In this document: positions 1-11,621 of the stretch, in pieces | Numbering within the stretch: the stretch's first letter is position 1 | Layout: every line of letters starts with the position of its first letter | NCBI GenBank assembly: GCA_030674185.1 | Contig: CM060315.1 | Location: 93,613,058 to 93,677,057 of the forward strand | Direction of reading: 5' to 3' | Source of the DNA: Monoplex corrugatus | Taxonomy: Eukaryota; Mollusca; Gastropoda; Littorinimorpha; Ranellidae | Length of the DNA stretch: 64,000 nt | Made by a program: the position numbers and the translations under genes | Notes under the pieces: generated by a model | Seen by the model: only the letters and a program-made list of their open reading frames with translations | The model's database searches: none | What the model was told of the DNA's origin: nothing

Positions 1-199
1 CAGACGACTGTATGGAAGTGTGGATTACCTGTCAGCCAATGACACACGGCAATACCTGTATTGTCTGTCACCACGCCCTGAGCTGTACGCCGACAACAAG
101 GTGCTGAAGGGGGTCACCAACATCGGTAAACTGGACATTGTGTGGAAAACCAACATGGGGGAGAAAGGTCGACTGCAGACCAGTCAACTTCAGAGGGTG
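1..199 (+). CDS. TRAPPC13: TRAPPC13 exon (internal, 5' end at or beyond window edge)
   Basis: Codons are read from position 2. The translation contains [32 protein letters not shown] and RLQTSQLQR, which are near-identical to the conserved TRAPPC13 core ('[22 protein letters not shown]'). The exon ends in GTG at 197-199, followed by a donor of the form GTG|gttagt, and a GT-rich microsatellite starts about 10 bases later. Phase 0 at the donor agrees with the next exon starting at an Ala codon. The exon's left border cannot be fixed because the window opens inside or right at it. This is one of the most conserved stretches of the protein, so the assignment is strong. Confidence 0.93.
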
Positions 200-290
200 G
201 TTAGTATTTGTGTGTGTGTGTGTGTATGTGTGGTGTGGTGTCTGTGTGTATTTGTGTGTCTGTGTCTGTTTTTAATGTCAGTGTGAATAC
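200..290 (+). repeat. GT-rich microsatellite just inside TRAPPC13 intron
   Basis: Runs of TG dinucleotides with interruptions start about 10 bases after the splice donor. The run continues the open frame of the exon by chance, but the donor and the protein homology place the exon end at 199. Confidence 0.8.
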
Positions 291-365
291 ATGGGTGTCA
301 GTTCAGTTGAATTCAGTTCAGTAACACCTAGTTAATACAAGAGGAAAAATCATTTGTGTTGTCAC

Positions 366-1665
366 AGGCGGTTAACAGAAAACAAACTGTTCTCATCAAT
401 GGCACTTACTCTCAACCTGCATACCTGACCTGTGGTGTTCCACAAGGATCTGTCCTTGGCCCTGTTCTTTTCACTCTTTACACCTCCCCCCTGTCCACCA
501 TCATCAACTCCCACTCTATAAAACACCACTTCTATGCTGATGACACCCAACTTCAAGACAGTGACTCACCTAATAATATACAGCGCCTGTTGACTCGCAC
601 CACTGAGTGTTACTCGGACATTAAGAACTGGATGACACACAATAAACTTCAGCTTAATGATGACAAGACAGAAGCTATCCTCATTGGCACCCGTCAGAAA
701 CTTTCTCAGCTGCCTCCTCTTTCTCTCCCATTATGTAACACATCAGTCCCAATTTCTGATTCAGCTAAAAACCTTGGTGTCTGCATTGACTCTACCCTCT
801 CCATGAACAACTTTGTTTCTCAAACTGCCAGATCTTGCTACTATCATCTCCATCGTATAAAGCTGATCAGGAAGTATCTCTCTGTCGAAACAACTGCAAA
901 ACTCGTTCTCTCCTTCATAATGTCTCGCATTGACTATTGTAATTCACTCCTGTCTGGTCTTCCTGCCTCCACCATTCACATCCTACAGCGCATTCAAAAC
1001 AATGCTGTACGCCTTGTACTCAAAAAGAAAAAAGCTGACCACATATCTCCTCTCCTGGCACAACTTCACTGGCTCCCTGTATCAAAGCGCATACAATACA
1101 AACTAGACACCATGTGCTACAAAAGCCTCAATAACGCAGCCCCCGATTACCTGTCAAGCCTACTTGAGATCTATGTTCCTTCACGTACCCTCCGCTCTGC
1201 CTCCGATCCTCTGACTTTTCGCTTTCCACGCACTAAGCTCAATACCTATGGTCCACGAGCCTTCTCTGTTTCTGGTCCACTCTCCTGGAACAAACTTCCT
1301 CTCTCAGTCTGTCAGCAACCTACTTTTGTCTCCTTCAAGTCCGCTCTCAAAACCCACCTTTTCTCCTCTGCATAAAATCCTAACCTCACTCAACCCCCCC
1401 CCCCCTCCCCCCTCTGCAGCCTGTCTCCGCTCGGAGGGGAATCACATGGTTATAATATATAATTGTATATGCCATGCTCTCTATAATTTTCTATTGCTTT
1501 TATTGCTTTTATTGCTTTTATTCTTTCTCCCCATTTATAGCCATGCGTGTGTGTGTGTGTGTGTGTGTGCGTGTGTGTGCGTGCGTGCGTGCGTGTGTGT
1601 CTGCTTCAGCGCTTAGATTTGATTTTATCAAGATTTTGCGCTATATAAATATTGTAATTATTAAC
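366..1665 (+). mobile_element. 5'-truncated non-LTR retrotransposon, L2/CR1-like (copy 1)
   Basis: The reverse-transcriptase C-terminal half is open from about 366 to the TAA at 1373-1375. Visible motifs are CGVPQGSVLGPVLF (RT block 4), YADDTQL (catalytic YADD, block 5), WMTHNKLQLNDDKTE (block 6) and the late LHWLPVSKRIQYK and SWNKLP motifs typical of L2/CR1-type elements. A 3' UTR follows with a C run, a GT microsatellite at about 1545-1610, and a terminus reading GCGCTATATAAATATTG then ATT-rich. The sequence upstream of about 366 is unrelated, so the element is 5' truncated as is normal for LINEs. It is almost identical over the shared part to the minus-strand copy at 54378-56895. It lies in a TRAPPC13 intron in the sense direction. 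It lacks an endonuclease and the RT N-terminal half, so it is dead. Confidence 0.88.
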
Positions 1666-1815
1666 AAACACAAACTTAACAGACACACATTGAAAAAAAA
1701 TTCACCTATAATGTCCATGGACCCACACAAACCATTAATCATTACTATTTGACACATGACCATATGGGATTGAAATATTCAGATAACAACTTGCCTGTAA
1801 TGTCCAGACATACAC

Positions 1816-1882
1816 AAACCCAGATCCTTTGACTCCTGCACCCTGTCCACCACAACAGTGAGACCAACCAGCTAAAATGTTA
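1816..1882 (+). mobile_element. Solo left arm of TTAA-type hairpin MITE
   Basis: CCTTTGACTCCTGCACCCTG followed by TCCACC matches the left outer arm of the MITE family at 25683, 27844, 39332 and 44070. The rest of the element is missing, and a 15-bp array begins right after it. Confidence 0.6.
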
Positions 1883-1894
1883 TCAACAATCTGA

Positions 1895-2268
1895 CAGTCA
1901 TCAAAGTGACAATCAACAAAGTGACAATCAACAAAGTGATAACAAAGTGACATTCAACAAAATGACAATCAACAAAGTGACATTCAACAAAGTGACAATC
2001 AACAAAGTGACAACAAAGTGACATTCAACAAAATGACAATCAACAAAGTGACATTCAACAAAGTGACAATCAACAAAGTGACATTCAACAAAGTGACAAT
2101 CAACAAAATGACAACCAACAAAGTGACATTCAACAAAGTGACAATCAACAAAGTGACAATCAACAAAATGACATTCAACAAAGTGACATTCAACAAAGTG
2201 ACATTCAACAAAATGACATTCAACAAAGTGACAATCAACAAAGTGACAATCAACAAAGTGACAAAGAA
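1895..2268 (+). repeat. 15-bp minisatellite (about 25 copies)
   Basis: The unit is AACAAAGTGACAATC, with a C/A and T/A variant (ATTC versus AATC) and occasional AAAATG in place of AAAGTG. Because 15 is a multiple of three and the unit lacks stops in some frames, it yields spurious open frames on both strands (5-residue periodic translation). It is non-coding intronic sequence. Confidence 0.93.
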
Positions 2269-2289
2269 ATGGCTAACAGTAAACAGACA

Positions 2290-2768
2290 GTCATTTGAGT
2301 CAGTCATGTTGAAAGATCAGTCAGTTATTCAGTCACATCACAGATCAGACAGACAGTCATGTTGAAAGATCAGTCAGTTATTCAGTCACATCACAGATCA
2401 GTCAGACAGTCATGTTGAAAGGTCAGTCAGTTATTCAGTCACACCACAGATCAGACAGTCATGTTGAAAGATCAGTCAGTTATTCAGTCACATCACAGAT
2501 CAGACAGTCAGTCATGTTGAAAGATCAGTCAGTTATTCAGTCACATCACAGATCAGACAGACAGTCATGTTGAAAGATCAGTCAGTTATTCAGTCACATC
2601 ACAGATCAGACAGACAGTCATGTTGAAAGATCAGTCAGTTATTCAGTCACATCACAGATCAGACAGTCAGTCATGTTGAAAGATCAGTCAGTTATTCAGT
2701 CACATCACAGATCAGACAGTCATGTTGAAAGGTCAGTCAGTTATTCAGTCACATCACAGATCAGACAC
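2290..2768 (+). repeat. 49-53-bp minisatellite (about 10 copies)
   Basis: The unit is built around GTCATGTTGAAAGATCAGTC, then AGTTATTCAGTCACATCACA, then GATCA. Length variants differ by one or two extra CAGA tetramers at the unit border. A few copies carry GGTCAG in place of GATCAG. Confidence 0.92.
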
Positions 2769-2769
2769 T

Positions 2770-3106
2770 CCTTTCTTAACCTTTTTCCTACCAAGAAAAT
2801 AGGTCACTGTACTAACTGTTGACCAAATAATGTTAAGAGAGAGAAAGGCCGGAGGGGGTATTGTCAGAAAACAAGGTATACCTTTCTTGTTTTTCAACAT
2901 ATCTCCACCAAAAAAGGAAAGGAAATGACAAGAGTATACTCCCTTTGCCGGAAAAGGATTCACGTCAGCAATGCGGTCAATTTCTATTTATATACTCAAA
3001 ACTGAAACTACGGTTCAGGGCAGGAAATCCTCGTGACGCGGTCCACGGAGAGGGAAAGCTGAGTCACGAGGATCTCGTGACGCGGTACGGAATGTGTTAA
3101 ACCAAC
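2770..3106. other. Single-copy intronic segment, possible degenerate mobile element
   Basis: Unlike its surroundings, this 340-bp stretch is not tandem. It starts near CTTAACCTTTTTCC and ends near GGAATGTGTTAA, so it is loosely bounded by TTAA-containing inverted ends. Inside, a short direct repeat (CTCGTGACGCGGT) occurs twice, near 3031 and 3073. It could be a degenerate TTAA-type element. I see no coding content. Confidence 0.3.
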
Positions 3107-3135
3107 CGAACGCTCAAAGACAGCATTAGTCCATC

Positions 3136-3492
3136 TTTATTATTTGATAGTGTGATTGTTGTTGTTGTCTGTGTTGACTTACTGTTGATGTTCTTTGTTA
3201 TTTGATGGTGTGATTGTTGTTGTTGTCTGTGTTGACTTACTGTTTATGTTCTTTGTTATTTGATGGTGTGATTGTTGTTATTGTCTGTGTTGACTTACTG
3301 TTGATGTTCTTTGTTATTTGATGGTGTGATTGTTGTTATTGTCTGTGTTGACTTACTGTTCATCATGTTCTTTGTTATTTGTTAGTGTGATTGTTGTTAT
3401 TGTCTGTGTTGACTTACTGTTGATGTTCTTTGTTATTTGATGGTGTGATTGTTGTTATTGTCTGTGTTGACTTACTGTTCATGACATTATTG
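3136..3492 (+). repeat. 58-61-bp minisatellite next to TRAPPC13 acceptor (about 6 copies)
   Basis: The unit contains TTATTTGATGGTGTGATTGT, then TGTTATTGTCTGTGTTGACT, then TACTGTTGATGTTCTT. The array ends about 30 bases before the acceptor at 3520-3521, so the T-rich repeat forms most of the upstream acceptor context. Confidence 0.9.
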
Positions 3493-3521
3493 TTATTGGT
3501 GTTGTTGTTTGTTTTGGCCAG

Positions 3522-3622
3522 GCGCCAGGTTTTGGTGACATTCGGTTAACGGTGGAGTCAGTGCCAGACACAGTTACCATGGAAACCAACTTCAATATCG
3601 TGTGTCGCATCACCAACTGTTG
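3522..3622 (+). CDS. TRAPPC13: TRAPPC13 exon (APGFGD..CRITNC)
   Basis: The acceptor is TTGGCCAG|GCGCCAGG and the donor is AACTGTTG|GTAAGA. It encodes APGFGDIRLTVESVPDTVTM, then ETNFNIVCRITNC and the first two bases of a split Cys codon. TRAPPC13 orthologues have APGYGD and a C-ITNC-S/C-ERTMDL stretch here. The exon is 101 bp. Vertebrate proteins have Ser where the split codon here gives Cys. The donor is followed almost at once by a pyrimidine-rich CT microsatellite. Confidence 0.93.
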
Positions 3623-3647
3623 GTAAGATGGATAGGAATTTTCCACC

Positions 3648-3925
3648 TCCTCCCTTTTCTCTCTCTCTCTGTCTCTGTCTTTCTCTCTCTCTCTTTGTCC
3701 CTCTCTTTCTGTCTCTCTCTCTCTCTCCCCCTCTGTCCCTCTCTCTCTGTCTCTATCTCTCCCTCTCCCACCCCCATATGTCTCTCTCCCCCTCTGTCCC
3801 TCTCTCTGTCTCTATCTCTCCCTCTCCCACCCCATGTCTCTCTCTCCCCCTCTGTCTCTCTCTCTCTCTGTCTCTATCTCTCCCTCTCCCACCCCCATCT
3901 GTCTCTCTCACTCTCTCCTAATATT
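3648..3925 (+). repeat. CT-rich low-complexity / short minisatellite
   Basis: CTCTCTGTCTCTATCTCTCC, CCTCTCCCACCCC and TCTGTCC modules are shuffled into a loose roughly 60-bp higher-order repeat. The stretch is strongly strand-asymmetric, with pyrimidines on the + strand. Confidence 0.9.
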
Positions 3926-4059
3926 ATCTTACTGTCTAATCATAATCTTCAGACATCCACAGATGTCAACTTCACATGATGAGGATGTATATTTAGGTAC
4001 CGGCAGCCAAAGTCAAAATTTCAAATTAGAAATAGTTTTAAAACCATACAACATTGAAT

Positions 4060-7000
4060 GGAGCTCGTTCAAGAGGGATTCACTGCGCTCAGACAGCTCC
4101 ATATGTGCTCCACCCAAATCTGCAAGCAAGACAGACTGTGAGCCTGCATAAAACACAATGCCTTGGCAGGCAAGGTCTTAAAACATGGAGGGGGGGGGGG
4201 GGCCAGTCAAACACAAAGCTGACACCACCACAATGATGGAAACATTGAGATGGGCATCCAACAGGCCAGTGGACCTGTCAAACAGTAAGCTGACACCACC
4301 AGAATGATGGAAACATTAAGATGGACAGCCAACAGGCCAGTGGACCTATCAAACAGTAAGCTGACACCACCAGAATGATGGAAACATTAAGATGGACAGC
4401 CAGCAGGCCAGTGGACCTATCAAACAGTAAGCTGACACCACCAGAATGATGGAAACATTAAGACGGGCATCCAACAGGCCAGTGGACCTATCAAACAGTA
4501 AGCTGACACCACCAGAATGATGGAAACATTAAGATGGACAGCCAACAGGCCAGTGGACCTATCAAACAGTAAGCTGACACCACCAGAATGATGGAAACAT
4601 TAAGATGGACAGCCAGCAGGCCAGTGGACCTATCAAACAGTAAGCTGACACCACCAGAATGATGGAAACATTAAGATGGGCATCCAACAGGCCAGTGGAC
4701 CTATCAAACAGTAAGCTGACACCAGCAGAATGATGGAAACATTAAGATGGGCATCCAACAGGCCAGTGGACCTATCAAACAGTAAGCTGACACCAGCAGA
4801 ATGATGGAAACATTAACATGGGCATCCAACAGGCCAGTGGACCTATCAAACAGTAAGCTGACACCAGCAGAATGACGGAAACATTAACATGGGCATCCAA
4901 CAGGCCAGTGGACCTATCAAACAGTAAGCTGACACCAGCAGAATGATGGAAACATTAATGGGCATCCAAAGGCCAGTGGACCTATCAAACAGTAAGCTGA
5001 CACCAGCAGAATGATGGAAACATTAACATGGGCACCAACAGGACCAGTGGACCTATCAAACAGTAAGCTGACACCAGCAGAATGACGGAAACATTAACAT
5101 GGGCAGCCAACAGGCGGGACCTATCAAACAGAGCGCACCAGCAAATGAGGAATTAATGGCACAACAGGCAGTGGACTATCAAACAGTAAGCTGACACCAC
5201 AAATGGGAAACATTAAGGCACCAACAGGCCAGTGGACTATCAAACATAAGCTGACACAGCAAATGAGGAAAATAATGGGCACAAAGCCAGTGACCTTCAA
5301 CAGTAAGCTGCACCAGCAGAATGAGGAAACATTAGCACCAACGCCAGTGACTATCAAACATAAGTGACACACAGAATGACGGAAACATAAATGGATCCAA
5401 CAGCAGTGGACCTATCAAACGTAAGCTGACACACAGAATGAGAAATAAATGACAACAGGAGGACTATCAACTAGCGCCAGATGGGAACATAACAGCAACA
5501 GGCATAAGCTGCAGCGAAGGAAACTAACAGACGGGCTAACAGAGTGAACAGCAATAGGAAACATATGGCACAAAGGCGGGACTCAAGTAACGACCAGAAT
5601 GAGAAACATAAATGGGATCCAACAGCCAGTGCATCAACGTAGTACACACAATGGGACATTAACATGGCACCACAGCAGTGACCTTCAAACATAAGCGACA
5701 CACGATGACGGAACTAATGGGCATCAACAGGCTGGACTATCAAACAGAAGCGACACACAAAGGGAAACATTACATGGCATCCACAGCCATGGACTATCAA
5801 CGTAAGCAACACAGAATGACGGAAAATAAATGGCACCACGGAGTGGCCATCAACAGAAGCTGACACCACAAATGAGGAAAATATGGGCATCCAACAGGCA
5901 TGGACCTATCAAACGTAAGCTGACACCACAGAATGATGGAAACATTAACTGGGCACAACAGCCAGTGGACCTATCAAACAGTAAGCTGACACCAGCAGAA
6001 TGGGAAACATTAAGGCATGGGCACCAACAGGCCAGTGGACCTATCAAACAGTAACTGACACACAGAATGAGGAAACATTAACATGAGCACCAACAGGCCA
6101 GTGGACCTATCAAACAGTAAGCTGACACATCAGAATGACGGAAACATTAAGATGGACACCAACAGCGTGGACCTATCAAACAGTAAGCTGACACCAGCAG
6201 AATGACGGAAACATTAACATGGGACATCCAACAGGCAGTGGACTATCAAACAGTAAGCTGACACCACATAATGAGGAAACATTAACAGTGGACCAACAGG
6301 CCAGTGGACCTATCAAACCAGTAAGTGACACCAGCAGAATGAGGAAACATTAAGCATGGCATCCAACAGGCATGGACCTATCAAACAGTAAGCTGACACC
6401 AGCAGAATGACGGAAACATTAACTGGGCACCAACAGGCCAGTGGACCTATCAAACAGTAAGCTGACACACAGAATGACGGAAACATTAACATGGGCAGCC
6501 AACAGGCCAGTGGCCCTATCCAAACAGTAAGCTGACACTACAGACAATGATCGGAAACATAATAAAGCATGGGCACCAACAGCAGTGGACCTATCAAACA
6601 GTAAGCTGAACACGCAGATGATCGGAAACATTAAGCGGCATCCAACAGGCCAGTGGACCATCAAACAGTAAGCTGACCACAAATGACGGAAACATTAACA
6701 TGGGCACCAACAGGCAGTGGACTATCAAACATAGTGACACAGCAGAATGCGGAAACATAACATGGGCATCCAACAGGCCAGTGGACCTTCAAAAGTAAGC
6801 TGACACCAGCAGAATGACGGAAAATTAACAGGGGCACAACAGGCAGTGGACCTATCAAACAGTAAGCTGACACCAGCAGAATGACGGAAACATTAACATG
6901 GGATCCAACAGGCCAGTGGACTACAAACAGTAAGCTACACCAGCAGAATGACGGAAACATTAACAGTGGCATCCAACAGGCCAGTGGACTATCAAACAGT

Positions 7001-9862
7001 AAGCTGACCCAGCAGAATGAGGAAACATTAATGGGCACCAACAGGCCAGTGGACCTATCAAACAGTAAGCTGACACGCAGAATGACGGAAACATTAACAG
7101 GGCATCCAACAGGCCAGTGGACCTATCAAACAGTAAGCTGACACCACGAATCGGAAACATTAACATGGGCATCCAACAGGCCAGTGGACCTATCAACAGT
7201 AAGCTGACACCAGCAGAATGACGGAAACATTAACATGGGCATCCAACAGGCCAGTGGACCTATCAAACAGTAAGCTGACACCAGCAGAATGACGGAAACA
7301 TTAACATGGGCATCCAACAGGCCAGTGGACCTATCAAACAGTAAGCTGACACCAGCAGAATGACGGAAACATTAACATGGGCATCCAACAGGCCAGTGGA
7401 CCTATCAAACAGTAAGCTGACACCAGCAGAATGACGGAAACATTAACATGGGCATCCAACAGGCCAGTGGACCTATCAAACAGTAAGCTGACACCAGCAG
7501 AATGACGGAAACATTAACATGGGCATCCAACAGGCCAGTGGACCTATCAAACAGTAAGCTGACACCAGCAGAATGACGGAAACATTAACATGGGCATCCA
7601 ACAGGCCAGTGGACCTATCAAACAGTAAGCTGACACCAGCAGAATGACGGAAACATTAACATGGGCATCCAACAGGCCAGTGGACCTATCAAACAGTAAG
7701 CTGACACCAGCAGAATGACGGAAACATTAACATGGGCATCCAACAGGCCAGTGGACCTATCAAACAGTAAGCTGACACCAGCAGAATGACGGAAACATTA
7801 ACATGGGCATCCAACAGGCCAGTGGACCTATCAAACAGTAAGCTGACACCAGCAGAATGATGGAAACATTAACATGGGCATCCAACAGGCCAGTGGACCT
7901 ATCAAACAGTAAGCTGACACCAGCAGAATGATGGAAACATTAACATGGGCATCCAACAGGCCAGTGGACCTATCAAACAGTAAGCTGACACCAGCAGAAT
8001 GATGGAAACATTAACATGGGCATCCAACAGGCCAGTGGACCTATCAAACAGTAAGCTGACACCAGCAGAATGATGGAAACATTAACATGGGCATCCAACA
8101 GGCCAGTGGACCTATCAAACAGTAAGCTGACACCAGCAGAATGACGGAAACATTAACATGGGCATCCAACAGGCCAGTGGACCTATCAAACAGTAAGCTG
8201 ACACCAGCAGAATGACGGAAACATTAACATGGGCATCCAACAGGCCAGTGGACCTATCAAACAGTAAGCTGACACCAGCAGAGAATGACGGAAACATTAA
8301 CATGGGCATCCAACAGGCCAGTGGACCTATCAAACAGTAAGCTGACACCAGCAGAATGACGGAAACATTAACATGGGCATCCAACAGGCCAGTGGACCTA
8401 TCAAACAGTAAGCTGACACCAGCAGAATGACGGAAACATTAACATGGGCATCCAACAGGCCAGTGGACCTATCAAACAGTAAGCTGACACCAGCAGAATG
8501 ACGGAAACATTAACATGGGCATCCAACAGGCCAGTGGACCTATCAAACAGTAAGCTGACACCAGCAGAATGATGGAAACACAATTAACATGGGCATCCAA
8601 CAGGCCAGTGGACCTATCAAACAGTAAGCTGACACCAGCAGAATGATGGAAACATTAACATGGGCATCCAACAGGCCAGTGGACCTATCAAACAGTAAGC
8701 TGACACCAGCAAAATGATGGAAACATTAACATGGGCATCCAACAGGCCAGTGGAACTATCAAACAGTAAGCTGACACCAGCAGAATGATGGAAACATTAA
8801 CATGGGCATCCAACAGGCCAGTGGACCTATCAAACAGTAAGCTGACACCAGCAGAATGATGGAAACATTAACATGGGCATCCAACAGGCCAGTGGACCTA
8901 TCAAACAGTAAGCTGACACCAGCAGAATGATGGAAACATTAACATGGGCATCCAACAGGCCAGTGGACCTATCAAACAGTAAGCTGACACCAGCAGAATG
9001 ACGGAAACATTAACATGGGCATCCAACAGGCCAGTGGACCTATCAAACAGTAAGCTGACACCAGCAGAATGACGGAAACATTAACATGGGCATCCAACAG
9101 GCCAGTGGACCTATCAAACAGTAAGCTGACACCAGCAGAATGACGGAAACATTAACATGGGCATCCAACAGGCCAGTGGACCTATCAAACAGTAAGCTGA
9201 CACCAGCAGAATGACGGAAACATTAACATGGGCATCTAACAGGCCAGTGGACCTATCAAACAGTAAGCTGACACCAGCAGAATGATGGAAACATTAACAT
9301 GGGCATCCAACAGGCCAGTGGACCTATCAAACAGTAAGCTGACACCAGCAGAATGATGGAAACATTAACATGGGCATCCAACAGGCCAGTGGACCTATCA
9401 AACAGTAAGCTGACACCAGCAGAATGATGGAAACATTAACATGGGCATCCAACAGGCCAGTGGACCTATCAAACAGTAAGCTGACACCAGCAGAATGATG
9501 GAAACATTAACATGGGCATCCAACAGGCCAGTGGACCTATCAAACAGTAAGCTGACACCAGCAGAATGATGGAAACATTAACATGGGCATCCAACAGGCC
9601 AGTGGACCTATCAAACAGTAAGCTGACACCAGCAGAATGATGGAAACATTAACATGGGCATCCAACAGGCCAGTGGACCTATCAAACAGTAAGCTGACAC
9701 CAGCAGAATGATGGAAACATTAACATGGGCATCCAACAGGCCAGTGGACCTATCAAACAGTAAGCTGACACCAGCAGAATGATGGAAACATTAACATGGG
9801 CATCCAACAGGCCAGTTTTTAAATTTAATGTTGTGTGGACTGGGATTGAACTCCAGATACCA
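4060..9862 (-). mobile_element. tRNA-derived SINE (minus orientation) split by an internal 71-bp array
   Basis: Left part, 4060-4235: CAGACAGCTCCATATGTGC then CTCCACCCAAATCTGCAAGC and GCTGACACCACCACAATGAT, as in the SINE copies at 13565, 28984 and 32805. Right part, about 9810-9862: CCAGTTTTTAA then TGGACTGGGATTGAACTCCA. The reverse complement of that end carries a Pol III box-B-like GAGTTCAATCC. Between the parts, about 120 bp of the SINE body has grown to 5.6 kb of tandem array. Parent and array are continuous in sequence, so the array was born inside the SINE. Confidence 0.7.
4230..9815 (+). repeat. 71-bp minisatellite array (nominally about 78 copies)
   Basis: The unit contains CCAACAGGCCAGTGGACCTA, then TCAAACAGTAAGCTGACACC, then AGCAGAATGAYGGAAACATT, then AACATGGGCAT. 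The Y (T or C) occurs in long blocks: mostly C around 7100-7850, then T, then C around 8120-8540, then T, then C around 9000-9260, then T to the end. This suggests block duplication. Copies at 4240-5090 and 7200-9815 are clean. Copies between about 5110 and 7150 are riddled with single-base losses. Confidence 0.95.
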
Positions 9863-9956
9863 GAATGATGATGATGAAGATGGTGTTGATGGTGTTGATG
9901 ATGATGAAGATGGTGTTGATGATTATGATGACGGTGATGATGACAACAATTGTGTG
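9862..9956 (+). repeat. GAT/GATGAA trinucleotide-type repeat upstream of TRAPPC13 acceptor
   Basis: GATGATGATGAAGATGGTGT modules are repeated up to a few bases before the acceptor TTGCAG at 9959-9964. They replace the usual polypyrimidine tract with a purine/G-rich stretch plus a short TGTGTGTGTT. Confidence 0.85.
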
Positions 9957-9964
9957 TGTTGCAG

Positions 9965-10118
9965 TGAGCGGACGATGGACCTGACCCTGGTGCTGCACAA
10001 CATGGCGGGTCAGGGGGTGATGTGGTGCGGTGTGTCAGGCAGACAACTGGGCAAACTGCCCCACAACGAATCCCTGGACATTCCACTGACACTGCTGGCC
10101 GTCACACCGGGACTGCAG
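9965..10118 (+). CDS. TRAPPC13: TRAPPC13 exon (ERTMDL..GVSGRQLGKL..TPGLQ)
   Basis: The acceptor is TGTTGCAG|TGAGCGG and the donor is GGACTGCAG|GTAACT. The first base completes the split Cys codon. The exon then encodes ERTMDLTLVLHN, VMWCGVSGRQLGKLPHNESL and TLLAVTPGLQ. TRAPPC13 orthologues read ERTMDL..(H)WCG.SGRQLGKL...LTLLS..GLQ in the same order. The exon is 154 bp with no internal stop. A GGCT-rich array begins about 15 bases after the donor. Confidence 0.94.
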
Positions 10119-10129
10119 GTAACTCAATA

Positions 10130-10430
10130 CACCTGGCTGGCTTGTATGGCTGTATGTGTGGCTGGCTGTGTGGCTGGCTGTGTGGCTGTATGGCTGGTAT
10201 GTGTGGCTGACTGTGTGGCTGGCTGTATGGCTGTGATGTGTGGCTGGCTGTGTTGGGCTGGCTGTATGGCTGGCTGTATTGGCTGGCTGTGTGGCTGGCT
10301 GTGTGGCTGACTGTGTGGCTGGCTGTATGGCTGATGGCTGGCTTTTGGCTGGCTGTGTGGCTGGGCTGTGTGGCTGGCTGGGCTGTGTGGCTGGCTGCTG
10401 CTGTGGTGGGCTGGGCTGTGTGGCTGCATC
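10130..10430 (+). repeat. GGCT/GTGTGGCTGGCT minisatellite at TRAPPC13 donor side
   Basis: Irregular repeats of TGGCTGGCTGTGTGGCTGGC and TGTATGGC fill 300 bp directly after the donor. Each unit is close to the CTGCAGGTAACTC..CCTGGCTGGC context, so the array probably grew from the intron start. The apparent ORFs here are composition artefacts. Confidence 0.88.
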
Positions 10431-10439
10431 TACCCCTGT

Positions 10440-11420
10440 ATAAATTCTTTTTATGCGCGTAATGTTGTCTGCTAACTGCGCAGTATCATCGGCATAGCGC
10501 GGTTTGTAAGCTTTTTCCCTCCCATCTTTATGCCCATGCCGTCTAAATCAGCATCTCTCATGACTTGTTCCGTGTAGATGTTTAAAGAGATATGGTGAGA
10601 GGATACAACCTTGTCTGACTCCCCTGTGGATGTTGAAGAATTTACATTTCTGATTGTTCCATCTAACTGTAGCCTTTTGGTCTTTATGTAATGAGGCAAT
10701 TAATGCATTGGGTCATTGATAGTGTTACAGCTTTTCAGTGCTGCAGCATGTGTTTTTAATCAGCATGATAGCGACCCTGTACAGGCCTTTTTTCTCCCAC
10801 TGTAAATGATGGTATGCCGCCAATGGTGAACTTTCCTCACCACTCCATCACGTCTCACATAATCCTGTGATGTTCATACCTGCTCTTCCAAGCTCCGGCA
10901 ACAGGAGATGAAGCTTTCCCAGTTGTAGCAATATTTGCACGTTCCACGTTCCAGTGTTGATGAGCCCTTTCTTTTTCTTTTTGGTGTTTCTTTTTGCAGA
11001 GTCTCTACAAGTTTGCTTCTGACAGCTGCCGTCAGATACATAGATACCATCATAGCTGTCCCTTTTACATCCTTGGATCTCTCTTACCAGTAGCTGATGA
11101 GTTCTGTTCTTCCCTGGGGGTCTCAGAAGACACAGAACTATGTCGTTGTTCTTTTCTTGGTGTCATCATGTGCACTTTTTGGCAAAAATACTTGAGGTGG
11201 GTTGCCATTACTTCTTCAAGCGCAGTGCACATACTGTGCAGGTTCCTGGCCATTGTTCCTTGGAAATCTTCTGCCCACGACGTAAAGCAGAAGCCGATTG
11301 TTGTCCAGCACTCTGCCGTCGCCTCCTAATTCATCCATCCCCTTCTTCGAGGACTTCATGGTTAGAGTTATGGCGCCCCTGCTCACCTGACAGTAGTTCA
11401 TTGTAAGGTTGTGAGATCAC
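10440..11420 (-). mobile_element. RTE-like LINE remnant (endonuclease start and RT core, internally deleted)
   Basis: Reading the minus strand from about 11400 down: a 5' region with a GCAACCCAC-type motif resembling RTE 5' ends (about 11200), then NTGTWNVQ near 10960 (start of an APE-type endonuclease, family 'GTWNVRTL'), then RT motifs GVRQGC.LSPYLF near 10610 and YADDTAQLADNI near 10480. The segments are in order but much of the endonuclease and early RT are missing, and several frames are used. It is a dead copy in a TRAPPC13 intron, antisense to the gene. Confidence 0.72.
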
Positions 11421-11621
11421 TTTATAGACGTATAGGTACCCACCTATAACTCAGCCACCCCTGGAATACTGACACCGTTTGGTCCGTGGCTGCTTGTTGG
11501 GTATTGGCAGCTGGCCCTTATATCTGGGGGTCATTCCCCTGTCTGCCACCTGGGGGACGCATTGGGTCGTGGACGGTCTCCCCGATGATTTACCCAACGT
11601 TAAAGGGTATCAGTCGTCAGC

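Noticed and set aside
2770..3106. Conserved non-coding element or gene
   Set aside because: No coding motif. TTAA-like ends suggest at most a degenerate element.
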